A stretch of DNA of 64,000 nucleotides. Source: CAILZL01 sp049840395 (GTDB taxonomy: Bacteria > Pseudomonadota > Gammaproteobacteria > Steroidobacterales > Steroidobacteraceae). Below the pieces are notes generated by a model, which worked only from the letters and a program-made list of their open reading frames with translations, did no database searches and was not told where the DNA came from. Positions 24,977-32,637 of this stretch are shown piece after piece (positions within the stretch are counted from its first letter, which is position 1; every line of letters begins with the position of its first letter). Position numbers and translations under genes: made by a program. The stretch is from positions 434,001 through 498,000 of the forward strand of contig JASGLD010000001.1 in NCBI GenBank assembly GCA_049840395.1, read 5' to 3'.

Positions 24977-25342
24977 ATGATTGATCGTAATAAACCTTCC
25001 GGCATGACACGTCTGCTCAAGGCCTTCGGCAATTCCATGCTGGGCTTTGCGGGTGTTTACAAGCATGAAGCGGCGTTCCGTCAGGAGTTGTTGCTGGCGG
25101 TCATTCTCATTCCGCTGGGCATCTATTTCGGTCACAACGGTATCGAGCGTGCGTTGCTGATCGGTAGCGTGCTGCTGGTGCTGGTGGTGGAGATTCTCAA
25201 TAGCGCCATCGAAGCGGTGGTGGATCGCGTGGGCCTGGAACGCCATGAACTCTCGGGTTTGGCCAAGGATCTAGGTTCGGCCGCGGTATTCCTGTCGCTG
25301 GCCATGGTGGTGATTACTTGGGGCTTGGTGTTGCTCGGTTGA
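24977..25342 (+). CDS. dgkA: Diacylglycerol kinase DgkA
   Basis: Small integral-membrane kinase recycling diacylglycerol to phosphatidate. 121 residues with three membrane helices and the signature EILNSAIEAVVDRVG followed by KDLGSAAVF. A GTG at 24974 is in frame, but ATG 24977 is the normal start. Follows gcvP by 13 bp, so it may be read from the gcv promoter. Confidence 0.95.
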   Translation: MIDRNKPSGMTRLLKAFGNSMLGFAGVYKHEAAFRQELLLAVILIPLGIYFGHNGIERALLIGSVLLVLVVEILNSAIEAVVDRVGLERHELSGLAKDLGSAAVFLSLAMVVITWGLVLLG

Positions 25343-25357
25343 TGTTGGATTGATCGG

Positions 25358-25438
25358 GTAGGTTGGGCTGAGTCTGCGAAGCCCAACATGCTGAAAATCA
25401 CTAAGAACGTTGGGCTTCGCAGACTCAGCCCAACCTAC
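25358..25438. repeat. Palindromic repeat type B, copy 1
   Basis: Inverted repeat whose arms begin GTAGGTTGGGCTGAGTCTGC and continue through GAAGCCCAAC, perfect over 30 bp, separated by about 20 AT-rich bases. Each arm also holds its own TTGGGCT...AGCCCAA hairpin. Same family as 43959-44044. Lies between dgkA and the PfkB kinase gene. Confidence 0.9.
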
Positions 25439-25559
25439 GTCTAATTCGCGCTCTTCCGCCATTCATTACGGTGACGTAACCCGCGCACTTTTTGACATTC
25501 CCGTGACAGCTTTTCCGCTATGCTCCCCGGCCATTAGTTTTCTAAACAACGGGTTGAGC

Positions 25560-26498
25560 ATGTCGGCACTGATCTGCGGTTCCATGGCGTATGACACCAT
25601 CATGGTGTTCGGCGGTCGTTTCAAAGACCATATCCTGGCCGACAAGATCAATATGTTGAACGTGTCGTTCCTGGTGCCGGAGATGCGCCGCAACTTCGGC
25701 GGCTGCGCCGGTAACATTGCTTATAACTTGAAGCTGCTAGGCGGCGAGGGCCATCCCATGGCCACCGTCGGTCATGACTTCGCGCCGTATCGCGATCGTC
25801 TGGCGGAGCAGGGCATCAGTCTTAAATATCTCAAGCCCATTGCCGAAGAGTTCACCGCGCAGGCCTTCATAACCACCGATTTGGACGACAACCAGATTAC
25901 TGCCTTCCATCCGGGCGCGATGACGCATGCACATGTGCAACATGTGCCGCTGGATGCCGGCATCAGCTTGGGGCTGATTTCGCCGGATGGTCGCGAGGGC
26001 ATGATCGAGCATGCCGAACAATTCGCTGCCGCCAAGATTCCTTTCATCTTCGATCCAGGTCAGGGTTTGCCCATGTTCAATGGTGAAGACCTGCTGCGCT
26101 TCATCGATCAGGCCACTTGGGTCACGGTTAACGAATACGAAGGTCAGTTGCTAACCGAACGCACTGGCCTCAGCCATGAACAGTTGGCGCAACGTGTCGA
26201 AGCGCTGATCGTGACGCATGGGGCACAGGGTTCGGTTATCTATACGCGCGGTGAGCAGATAACCATTCCTGCCGCTAAGCCGGCTGCAGTGAACGATCCC
26301 ACCGGTTGCGGCGATGCCTATCGTGCCGGTCTCATCTATGGCTTGATGAACAAGCTGGGTTGGGAAGTTACCGGCCGCATCGCGTCGCTGATCGGCGCTA
26401 TCAAGATCGCCCAACATGGTCCGCAGAATCATCGTTTCACGCGCGATGAGTTTGCAGCGCAGTACCAGGCGGCATTCGGTCAATCGTTAGTTTGGTGA
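25560..26498 (+). CDS. PfkB-family carbohydrate/nucleoside kinase
   Basis: 312-residue ribokinase-fold sugar or adenosine kinase. Glycine-rich N-terminal motif RNFGGCAGNIAYNL, and C-terminal anion-hole motif DPTGCGDAYRAG with catalytic Asp 252. Substrate cannot be fixed by eye; adenosine kinase-like or fructokinase-like both fit. Start ATG 25560 (MSALICGSMAYD) is chosen although the frame opens earlier in the type B repeat. Single gene bounded by repeats B and D. Confidence 0.88.
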   Translation: MSALICGSMAYDTIMVFGGRFKDHILADKINMLNVSFLVPEMRRNFGGCAGNIAYNLKLLGGEGHPMATVGHDFAPYRDRLAEQGISLKYLKPIAEEFTAQAFITTDLDDNQITAFHPGAMTHAHVQHVPLDAGISLGLISPDGREGMIEHAEQFAAAKIPFIFDPGQGLPMFNGEDLLRFIDQATWVTVNEYEGQLLTERTGLSHEQLAQRVEALIVTHGAQGSVIYTRGEQITIPAAKPAAVNDPTGCGDAYRAGLIYGLMNKLGWEVTGRIASLIGAIKIAQHGPQNHRFTRDEFAAQYQAAFGQSLVW

Positions 26499-26511
26499 TG
26501 TCAGAAAATTT

Positions 26512-26569
26512 GTAGGGGCGGGTCCTGTCTCGCCCTCCAATATCAGGGCGAGGTACGCCTCGCTCCTAC
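26512..26569. repeat. Palindromic repeat type D-like, copy 1
   Basis: Begins GTAGGGGCGGGTCCTGTCTC and ends CGCCTCGCTCCTAC; the inner arms GGGCGA/TCGCCC pair. A diverged relative of the GTAGGGGCG...CGCCCCTAC elements at 43103, 58389 and 61067. It ends 10 bp before the HtrA start codon. Confidence 0.65.
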
Positions 26570-26579
26570 AGTGGGGCAT

Positions 26580-29378
26580 ATGATGCGTAAGCTGCTGGTA
26601 CTGCTTGTTGGTTATCTGGTCACGTTCTCCGTGCATGCCGCCGATGCCGACGACAATCGTTGGTCACGAACCTTGGAACGCATTTCCAATAGCGTAGTCA
26701 GCATCCAGATCGATCAGGTGCGTTCCTTCGACACCGAATCCAATTCTTCCGGTCAGGCCACGGGTTTCATTGTCGACGCCAAGCGCGGTTTGATTCTCAC
26801 CAATCGTCACGTGGTGACGCCGGGCCCGGTGACCGCGCAGGCGGTGTTCCAGAATCGCGAAGAGGTCACGCTGTATCCCATCTATCGCGACCCCGTGCAC
26901 GACTTCGGCATCTATCGTTACGATCCTTCCAAGCTGCGTTTCATTCAGCCGGCTGAACTGCCGCTGTATCCGCAGGGTGCAACCATCGGTCGTGAAATTC
27001 GCGTAGTGGGTAACGATGCCGGTGAACAGCTATCGATTCTGTCCGGCACCTTGGCGCGCCTGGATCGTCAGGCGCCTGAATACGGTGCGTTCAAGTTCAA
27101 TGACTTCAACACCTTCTACATTCAAGCGGCATCGGGTACTTCGGGCGGCTCGTCCGGTTCGCCCGTGCTCGACATCGAAGGTCGCGTGGTTGCGCTTAAC
27201 GCCGGTGGCAGCAATGCCGCTGCATCGAGTTTTTACCTGCCGCTGAATCGTGTGGTACGTGCGCTCAAGTTGATTCAAGACGGCAAGCCGGTGGGACGCG
27301 GCACCTTGCAAACCGTTTTCAGCTACACGCCGTACGATGAATTGACGCGCCTGGGTTTGGATACTGCTACTGAAGCAGAGGTACGCCGCAAGTTTCCCAA
27401 CCAGACCGGCATGCTGGTGGCCAGCGAAGTGCAGCCCGGCTCGGCGGCCGATGATGTGCTGGAGCCCGGCGATATTCTGGTGCGCATCAATGGTGAATTG
27501 GTCAGTACCTTCGAACCGTTGGAACAAATCCTCGATGACTCCGTGGGGCAAACCATCAAGCTGGATATCCGTCGCGGCAATCAAACGCGCACCGCGGAAT
27601 TGAAGGTACAGGACCTGTACGCGGTCACACCCGATAAGTATTTGAGCTTCGGTGATGGCGTGGTGCACACACTCAGCTGGCAGATGGCGCGTCACTACAA
27701 CAAGCCGGTATCCGGCGTGTTCGTGGCCAGCAGCGGTTATGCGCTGGGCGCAGCCGGCGTGCCGCGCGGTGCCGTGATTACCGAAGTCAACGAAGCACCG
27801 ATTGCCAACGTCGATGACTTCAGCAAGATCGTCAAGAATTTGAAGGATGGTGAACGCGCCACGCTGCGCTTCTTCACCATGGAAGATCCACGTGCCTCGC
27901 GCATTGCGGTGCTACGCATGGATCGTCGCTGGTATGCCGCGACTGAATGCCATCGCGACGATGCGCAAGGCGTATGGCCCTGCGAAACCTGGCCCACCGA
28001 TGGCGTGGCTGCACCGCCGGAACCGGCCAGCACGCAATTCGCCAAGTCCTCGGATCCCATCATCAATGCCGTATCGCCATCATTGGTGATGGTGAACTTC
28101 GATATGCCGTACTCGGTGTCCGGTTACACCGATCGCAGTTTCTACGGCACGGGTGTGGTGATCGATGCAGTGAAAGGTTTGGTAGCGGTGGATCGCAACA
28201 CCATTCCGGTGCCGGTGGGCGATGTGCGTCTGACCTTCGCCGGTTCGGTGGAAATTCCCGGCAAGGTGCAGTACATCCATCCGCTGCACAATCTCGCCGT
28301 GGTGTCGTACGACCCCAAATTACTGGGCACGACGCCGGTGCGTGCTGCCAAGCTCAACACTCAAAGTGTGTCTCCAGGTGAAACCATCTGGGCAGTGGGC
28401 TTGGATAACGATTCCAAGGTCAAGTCGCAGGCGGCGACTGTGGCGCAGATCGATCCGGCTTCGTTCCCGTTGTCGCGCACGCTGCGTTTCCGCGAATCGA
28501 ATGTGGAGTTGATCGATCTGGTCAACGGTCCAGATAACTTCGACGGCGTGCTGGTCAATAAGAAGGGTGAGGTGCTGGCCACCTGGTCCAGCTTCATCAT
28601 CGAGCAGGGGCGCGAAGCACAGCAGGCCATGCGCGGTATTCCTGCGGACATTCTTGCCGAGACCTTGCAACTGGCCAGCAGCGGTATGGCCGTGCGTTCG
28701 CTGGAAGCTGAATTCGCACCCGTGTCATTGGCCGATGCGCGTCGCCTGGGCTTGCCGGACAGTTGGGTGGATGCGTTGGTCAAGCATGACCCCGAGCATC
28801 GTCAGGCGTTGGTGATCTCGCGCCTGGTGGCGGGTTCGCCAGCTGCGAAGTTGCTGCGTACGGGCGATGTGATTCTGGCTATCGACGGCACCACGGTATC
28901 CAGTTTCCGCGAGATCGAGAGAGCCGCGCAGAAGCCGCAGGTCAAAGTTACGGTGCTGCGCAACAAGAAGGAAACGCAGATCGATGTGGCTACCGCCGAA
29001 CTCGGTGGCCGCGACATTGATCGCCTGGTGTTCTGGGCCGGTGCGATTTTCCAGACACCGCATCGCGCCCTGGCTGCCCAACGCAACACGCCGGCCGAAG
29101 GCGTGTTCGTTGCCTACTTCGCCTACGGTTCACCGGCCTCCCGTTACCAGCTATGGGCCGGTCGTCGCGTGATGGAAGTGGATGGCGTGGCCACGCCAGA
29201 TCTCGATGCCTTCACCAAGGCGATTGCCAATCGCCAGGATCGCAGCTCGGTGCGTCTGCGCACGGTAACGCTCAATGGCGCCACCGAAGTGATCACGCTC
29301 AAGTTGGACAACCGTTACTGGCCTTCTTATGAATTGAAGTGGACCGATGCGGGCTGGCAGAGAGCGGCGTTGAACTAG
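26580..29378 (+). CDS. Two-module HtrA protease with PDZ domains (Ynm3/Nma111-like)
   Basis: Exported 932-residue protein (signal peptide about 1-20, ending VHA). Module 1 (about 30-460) is a trypsin-like domain with H77 (TNRHVV), D108 (PVHDFGIY) and S192 (GGSSGSPV), followed by PDZ and a PDZ-like domain. Module 2 (about 490-930) repeats the layout, but its triad is lost: VAVDRN replaces TNRH, PLHNLAVV has Asn for Asp, and the Ser loop reads DNFDGVLV. Active protease-PDZ-PDZ plus degenerate protease-PDZ-PDZ is the architecture of yeast Ynm3/Nma111, unlike DegP. Presumably periplasmic. ATG 26580 or 26583; an in-frame GTG at 26571 is less likely. Ends at a strong terminator. Confidence 0.88.
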   Translation: MMRKLLVLLVGYLVTFSVHAADADDNRWSRTLERISNSVVSIQIDQVRSFDTESNSSGQATGFIVDAKRGLILTNRHVVTPGPVTAQAVFQNREEVTLYPIYRDPVHDFGIYRYDPSKLRFIQPAELPLYPQGATIGREIRVVGNDAGEQLSILSGTLARLDRQAPEYGAFKFNDFNTFYIQAASGTSGGSSGSPVLDIEGRVVALNAGGSNAAASSFYLPLNRVVRALKLIQDGKPVGRGTLQTVFSYTPYDELTRLGLDTATEAEVRRKFPNQTGMLVASEVQPGSAADDVLEPGDILVRINGELVSTFEPLEQILDDSVGQTIKLDIRRGNQTRTAELKVQDLYAVTPDKYLSFGDGVVHTLSWQMARHYNKPVSGVFVASSGYALGAAGVPRGAVITEVNEAPIANVDDFSKIVKNLKDGERATLRFFTMEDPRASRIAVLRMDRRWYAATECHRDDAQGVWPCETWPTDGVAAPPEPASTQFAKSSDPIINAVSPSLVMVNFDMPYSVSGYTDRSFYGTGVVIDAVKGLVAVDRNTIPVPVGDVRLTFAGSVEIPGKVQYIHPLHNLAVVSYDPKLLGTTPVRAAKLNTQSVSPGETIWAVGLDNDSKVKSQAATVAQIDPASFPLSRTLRFRESNVELIDLVNGPDNFDGVLVNKKGEVLATWSSFIIEQGREAQQAMRGIPADILAETLQLASSGMAVRSLEAEFAPVSLADARRLGLPDSWVDALVKHDPEHRQALVISRLVAGSPAAKLLRTGDVILAIDGTTVSSFREIERAAQKPQVKVTVLRNKKETQIDVATAELGGRDIDRLVFWAGAIFQTPHRALAAQRNTPAEGVFVAYFAYGSPASRYQLWAGRRVMEVDGVATPDLDAFTKAIANRQDRSSVRLRTVTLNGATEVITLKLDNRYWPSYELKWTDAGWQRAALN

Positions 29379-29400
29379 TCGCGTTCTAAAATCGTTCGAT

Positions 29401-29443
29401 ATGCCGCTGCTCCACAGAGTGGGAGCAGCGGCATTTTATTTTT
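29401..29443 (+). terminator. Intrinsic terminator after the HtrA gene
   Basis: Perfect 13-bp stem (29401-29413 with 29422-29434; arm ATGCCGCTGCTCC), 8-base loop, then TTTTATTTTTT. Begins 22 bp after the stop. Confidence 0.9.
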
Positions 29444-29473
29444 TAGCGACCCTAATGTGGGCATACTGTTCCG

Positions 29474-30067
29474 ATGACAGACCCAAGCAAACTCGATACC
29501 GCGCGCGCTCTGTTTACCGAATACGGTGATGCGTCAGGATTGTTGATCGATCCGCGTTGGCAGACGACTCAACAAACCGGCCCGGCTATTTATCTTTGCG
29601 ACGTCACCAGTGGTCGCACACTGGTGCTGGAAACCAAGGCGGGCGCCCTGCAGCAGCTTTCCGAGCAGGCGGAGATAGAGGAAGCGACGTATGAGCAAAT
29701 CCGCGCAGCGTTGGATGTGCTGGTTGTCAACTTGCTCGGCAGCACTACAGGTATTCATCCTGACACTCGCCGTGGTGTGATTTTCGGCGCGGCATTCTGC
29801 ATCACCGAGACGCGTGGCTTTCACATCACCAAGCATCATGGTGCGGACGTGCAGCATTTATTGGTGCGCTATCCGAATGCCGTCAACGGCGAATATGTCC
29901 TGACACCCATGCCAGTCTTCAAGACGCATCCTATTGCGGTAGCGGAACTGAATGCTACGGTCACCCATGTGTTGATGAGCGAGCAGTTGAATTTTCCCGA
30001 GCGCTTTGCAGGTGATAAACCTTTGAGCTTTAAAGAAACACGCCGGAATGTAGTGGCGGGAAAGTGA
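29474..30067 (+). CDS. Unrecognised 197-residue cytosolic protein
   Basis: Not recognised. No signal peptide or membrane segment. Mixed alpha/beta look: a strand-rich N-terminal half (PAIYLCDVTSGRTLVLETKA), a helical stretch EQAEIEEATYEQIRAALDVLV, then a central segment with several His (GFHITKHHGADVQHLLVRYP) and a Pro-rich turn TPMPVFKTHP. Codon use matches its neighbours. ATG 29474 begins right after the HtrA terminator, so it has its own promoter. Convergent with dbpA across repeats E and C. Confidence 0.65.
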   Translation: MTDPSKLDTARALFTEYGDASGLLIDPRWQTTQQTGPAIYLCDVTSGRTLVLETKAGALQQLSEQAEIEEATYEQIRAALDVLVVNLLGSTTGIHPDTRRGVIFGAAFCITETRGFHITKHHGADVQHLLVRYPNAVNGEYVLTPMPVFKTHPIAVAELNATVTHVLMSEQLNFPERFAGDKPLSFKETRRNVVAGK

Positions 30068-30077
30068 ATTTCTGTTT

Positions 30078-30165
30078 CCCTCCCCCGTTCGACGGGGGAG
30101 GGTTAGGGTGGGGGCATCTCAAGCTCGCCCCCATCCTGTCCTTCCCCCGTCGAACGGGGGAAGGG
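30078..30165. repeat. Type E repeat pair, inward orientation
   Basis: Hairpin CCCTCCCCCGTTCGACGGGG (continuing GAGGG) followed by TTAGGGTGGGGG, then 13 bases, then CCCCCATCCTG and the reverse-complement hairpin. The two arms face each other as a compact 88-bp element. Same arm as at 54533, 56598 and 62433, but with the opposite relative orientation. Confidence 0.88.
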
Positions 30166-30176
30166 ACGATGTTTTT

Positions 30177-30233
30177 GTAGGTCGGGTTTTATACCCGACT
30201 CTTGATAAGAGTCGGGTATAAAACCCGACCTAC
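30177..30233. repeat. Palindromic repeat type C, copy 1
   Basis: Arms GTAGGTCGGGTTTTATACCC and its reverse complement (each continuing GACTC) around a short loop; near-perfect over about 25 bp. Each arm contains its own small CGGGTTTTATACCCG hairpin. Sister copy at 31674-31731, so the two flank dbpA. Convergent gap between the 197-residue gene and dbpA. Confidence 0.9.
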
Positions 30234-30243
30234 AAGAACAGAA

Positions 30244-31614
30244 CTATCGGATATTTCTAATCCGAAACGTTTTGCCCTTGATCTTGCCGGCGCGCAAACG
30301 CTCCACCGCCTTGCCATGCGACTTGCGCGCAATCGCTACATAACTGCGTGTAGGAAACACATCAATCTTGCCGACCTCAGCTGCGGTGAGTCCGGCATCG
30401 CCGGTGAGTGCGCCCAGCAAATCACCGGGACGCAGTTTGTCCTGACGACCCCCATCCACGGCCAGCGTGATGAAGGGCGCTACCAGCGGTTCCTTGCTGC
30501 GCGCATGAGGAATCTTGCTCCAGTGCAATTCCTGTCCTTGATGTTCGGCAATGGCATGCGCACGACGCGCATCGCGTGGCGCGCACAGACTGAGCGCAAT
30601 GCCGCGCATACCGGCGCGACCGGTGCGACCGATGCGATGTACATGGGTGTCGGCATCCGTGGCGATGTCGAAGTTGATCACCATCGGCAATTCCTTGATG
30701 TCCAGGCCGCGTGCGGCGACATCGGTGGCGATCAACACCGTGCAGCTGCGATTGGCGAAACGCACCAGCATTTCTTCGCGTTCGCGTTGTTCCAGTTCGC
30801 CGTGTAACGCGAGGGCGGAGAAGCCTTGCTGTTGTAGCGATTCATGCACATCGCGCACGTCTTGTCGCGTGTTGCAGAACACCACTGCCGATTCTGGACG
30901 ATGTTGCAGCAGCAGGCTGGCCAGTGCCTCTACTTTGTTGTCATTGCCGACTTCGTAGAAAGTCTGCTCAATCATCACTTCATCGTCATCGCTCTTGATG
31001 GTGACATCCAGCGGGTCTTTCTGAAAACGCCGGCTGAATTGTCGTATCGGATCGGGCATGGTGGCCGAGAACAACAAGGTTTGACGTTGTTTAGGGCATT
31101 GGTCAACCACGTCGGTGATGGCATCGGCAAAACCCATGTCGAGCATGCGGTCGGCTTCATCCAGCACCAGGACTTTTAACGCTTGCAATGGCAGTGCGCG
31201 TTTACGCAACAGATCGAGAATACGACCCGGCGTGCCCACTACGATATGCGGTTCATGTGAAAGCGAGGTGAGATGCACACGCACCGGCACACCGCCGCAC
31301 AGCGTGAGCACTTTGACATTGGGAACAAAACACGCGAGGCGTCGAATCTCGCGGCTGACTTGATCGGCTAACTCACGCGTCGGACACAGCACCAGCCCGC
31401 GCAGCTGCGACACCGTGGCATCGAGTGCGGACAGCAATCCCAGTGCAAAAGCCGCCGTCTTGCCGCTGCCGGTCTTGGCCTGCGCGAGCACATCGCGGCC
31501 CGACAGAATGGCCGGCAGGCTGGCAGCCTGCACCGGCGTCATTTCGGTGTAGTCGATTTCGGCCAGCGCGCGTTGCAGCGGTTCGATCAGTTTCAGTTCG
31601 GAAAAGGAGTTCAT
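30244..31614 (-). CDS. dbpA: DEAD-box RNA helicase DbpA
   Basis: ATP-dependent RNA helicase acting in 50S assembly, directed to hairpin 92 of 23S rRNA. 456 residues. Motifs in order: Q motif near residue 29 (TPVQAASLP), AKTGSGKT, PTRELADQV, TPGRILD, LDEADRMLDMGF, FSATMP, then RecA2 with ATDVAARGLDI and HRIGRTGRAG. The C-terminal ~75 residues form the DbpA-type RRM (KLRPGDLLGALTGDAGL, IDVFPTRSYVAI). Flanked on both sides by type C repeats. Confidence 0.95.
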   Translation of the reverse strand: MNSFSELKLIEPLQRALAEIDYTEMTPVQAASLPAILSGRDVLAQAKTGSGKTAAFALGLLSALDATVSQLRGLVLCPTRELADQVSREIRRLACFVPNVKVLTLCGGVPVRVHLTSLSHEPHIVVGTPGRILDLLRKRALPLQALKVLVLDEADRMLDMGFADAITDVVDQCPKQRQTLLFSATMPDPIRQFSRRFQKDPLDVTIKSDDDEVMIEQTFYEVGNDNKVEALASLLLQHRPESAVVFCNTRQDVRDVHESLQQQGFSALALHGELEQREREEMLVRFANRSCTVLIATDVAARGLDIKELPMVINFDIATDADTHVHRIGRTGRAGMRGIALSLCAPRDARRAHAIAEHQGQELHWSKIPHARSKEPLVAPFITLAVDGGRQDKLRPGDLLGALTGDAGLTAAEVGKIDVFPTRSYVAIARKSHGKAVERLRAGKIKGKTFRIRNIR

Positions 31615-31673
31615 GGGGGAATGATGGCATTAAAGACGCGGGCGTGTTGGTGTCTTATGGCTATGCAGCCCTT

Positions 31674-31731
31674 GTAGGTCGGGTTTTATACCCGACAGCG
31701 ATGTAAGAGTCGGGTGTAAAACCCGACCTAC
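31674..31731. repeat. Palindromic repeat type C, copy 2
   Basis: GTAGGTCGGGTTTTATACCC and reverse complement with one mismatch (GGGTGTAAAACCCG), loop AGCGATGTA. In the gap between dbpA and the RNase H gene. Confidence 0.9.
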
Positions 31732-31748
31732 AGGAAAGGTTCTACGCG

Positions 31749-32501
31749 TTAGCCTTTGCGCAGCTTTAACAGCGTTACAACATCCATCGTCTCTTCATAA
31801 CGCTTCAATTCACGCGTCTTGCTCAACGCACCATACATGGCCATGCGATCCGCCAGTTCATTGCCTTCGGTGCCCACGTGTGCGGCAACATGGGTGAGGG
31901 CGAGGTCTTCATCCTTGATACGTTGATAAATGGCGTAGCCGTCCTGAATGATCTCGAGGTTCTTGATCTCGCCATCCTTCTTGGTCCAGCCTTTCTTCTC
32001 CCAGCCCGGCGCCCACTTGCTGATGCAGTTGATGGCGTACTGCGAGTCGCTGCAAATCTCTACGCCATAGCCGTCTTTGATGGCCGCCTCGGCCATGCGT
32101 AGTGCTTCGTGCAGAGCGTTTAGTTCGGCGGTGTTGTTAGTGCCTTGTGGGTTGTACAGGCCATACCAGAGTTCGGACAACACGCCTTCGCGATAGACAA
32201 TCACCCCCGAGCCCGCATTACCCGGATTGGGTTCGCAGGCGCCATCGCAATAAATGCTGACTTCGTATTGATGCGCGACATGCGCCGCGCTGTCACTTTT
32301 TGATGCAGTGGCACCCGAGCTGGTTTTGCGCACGATGTGCGTGCTGCTGCTATCGCTGAATGCCTGTTCGGCTTCGGCGCGCGTTGCAAAGGACTTGTAT
32401 TTGGCGCCGGCGAATTTATCCACCGATGCCAGCGTGGCCGGCCAGTTGTCGAACACGCCGGTGCGGCGACCGGCCCAGACTACGTAGTATTTTTGCGCCA
32501 T
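31749..32501 (-). CDS. rnhA: RNase HI with N-terminal hybrid-binding (viroplasmin) domain
   Basis: Degrades RNA in RNA-DNA hybrids. N-terminal ~48 residues form the hybrid-binding domain typical of eukaryotic RNase H1 and caulimovirus protein VI (YYVVWAGRRTGVFDNW, KYKSFATRAEAEQAF), then a Ser/Ala-rich linker (50-78), then the RNase H domain with all four catalytic acids: D86 (YCDGACEPNPG), E126 (NNTAELNAL), D152 (CSDSQYAI) and D218 (NELADRM). 250 residues from ATG 32501; the longer frame is not domain-like. Divergent from the MFS gene. Confidence 0.93.
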   Translation of the reverse strand: MAQKYYVVWAGRRTGVFDNWPATLASVDKFAGAKYKSFATRAEAEQAFSDSSSTHIVRKTSSGATASKSDSAAHVAHQYEVSIYCDGACEPNPGNAGSGVIVYREGVLSELWYGLYNPQGTNNTAELNALHEALRMAEAAIKDGYGVEICSDSQYAINCISKWAPGWEKKGWTKKDGEIKNLEIIQDGYAIYQRIKDEDLALTHVAAHVGTEGNELADRMAMYGALSKTRELKRYEETMDVVTLLKLRKG

Positions 32502-32637
32502 TAGAAAGTGAAGCGGAGATATGAAGAAGAATTTGCCAAAGTTGTCCTCAAGCTTAATGCATGTGCCCGGCATTCACCCATTTCTTGCAACGCATGCGAG
32601 AATCCGCGCCGGCTCCCACTCGACCGGATAAAAATCA

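Noticed and set aside
23851..25038. 395-codon minus-strand frame
   Set aside because: Longest shadow in the window, antisense to the end of gcvP and dgkA; composition typical of a mirrored GC-rich gene.
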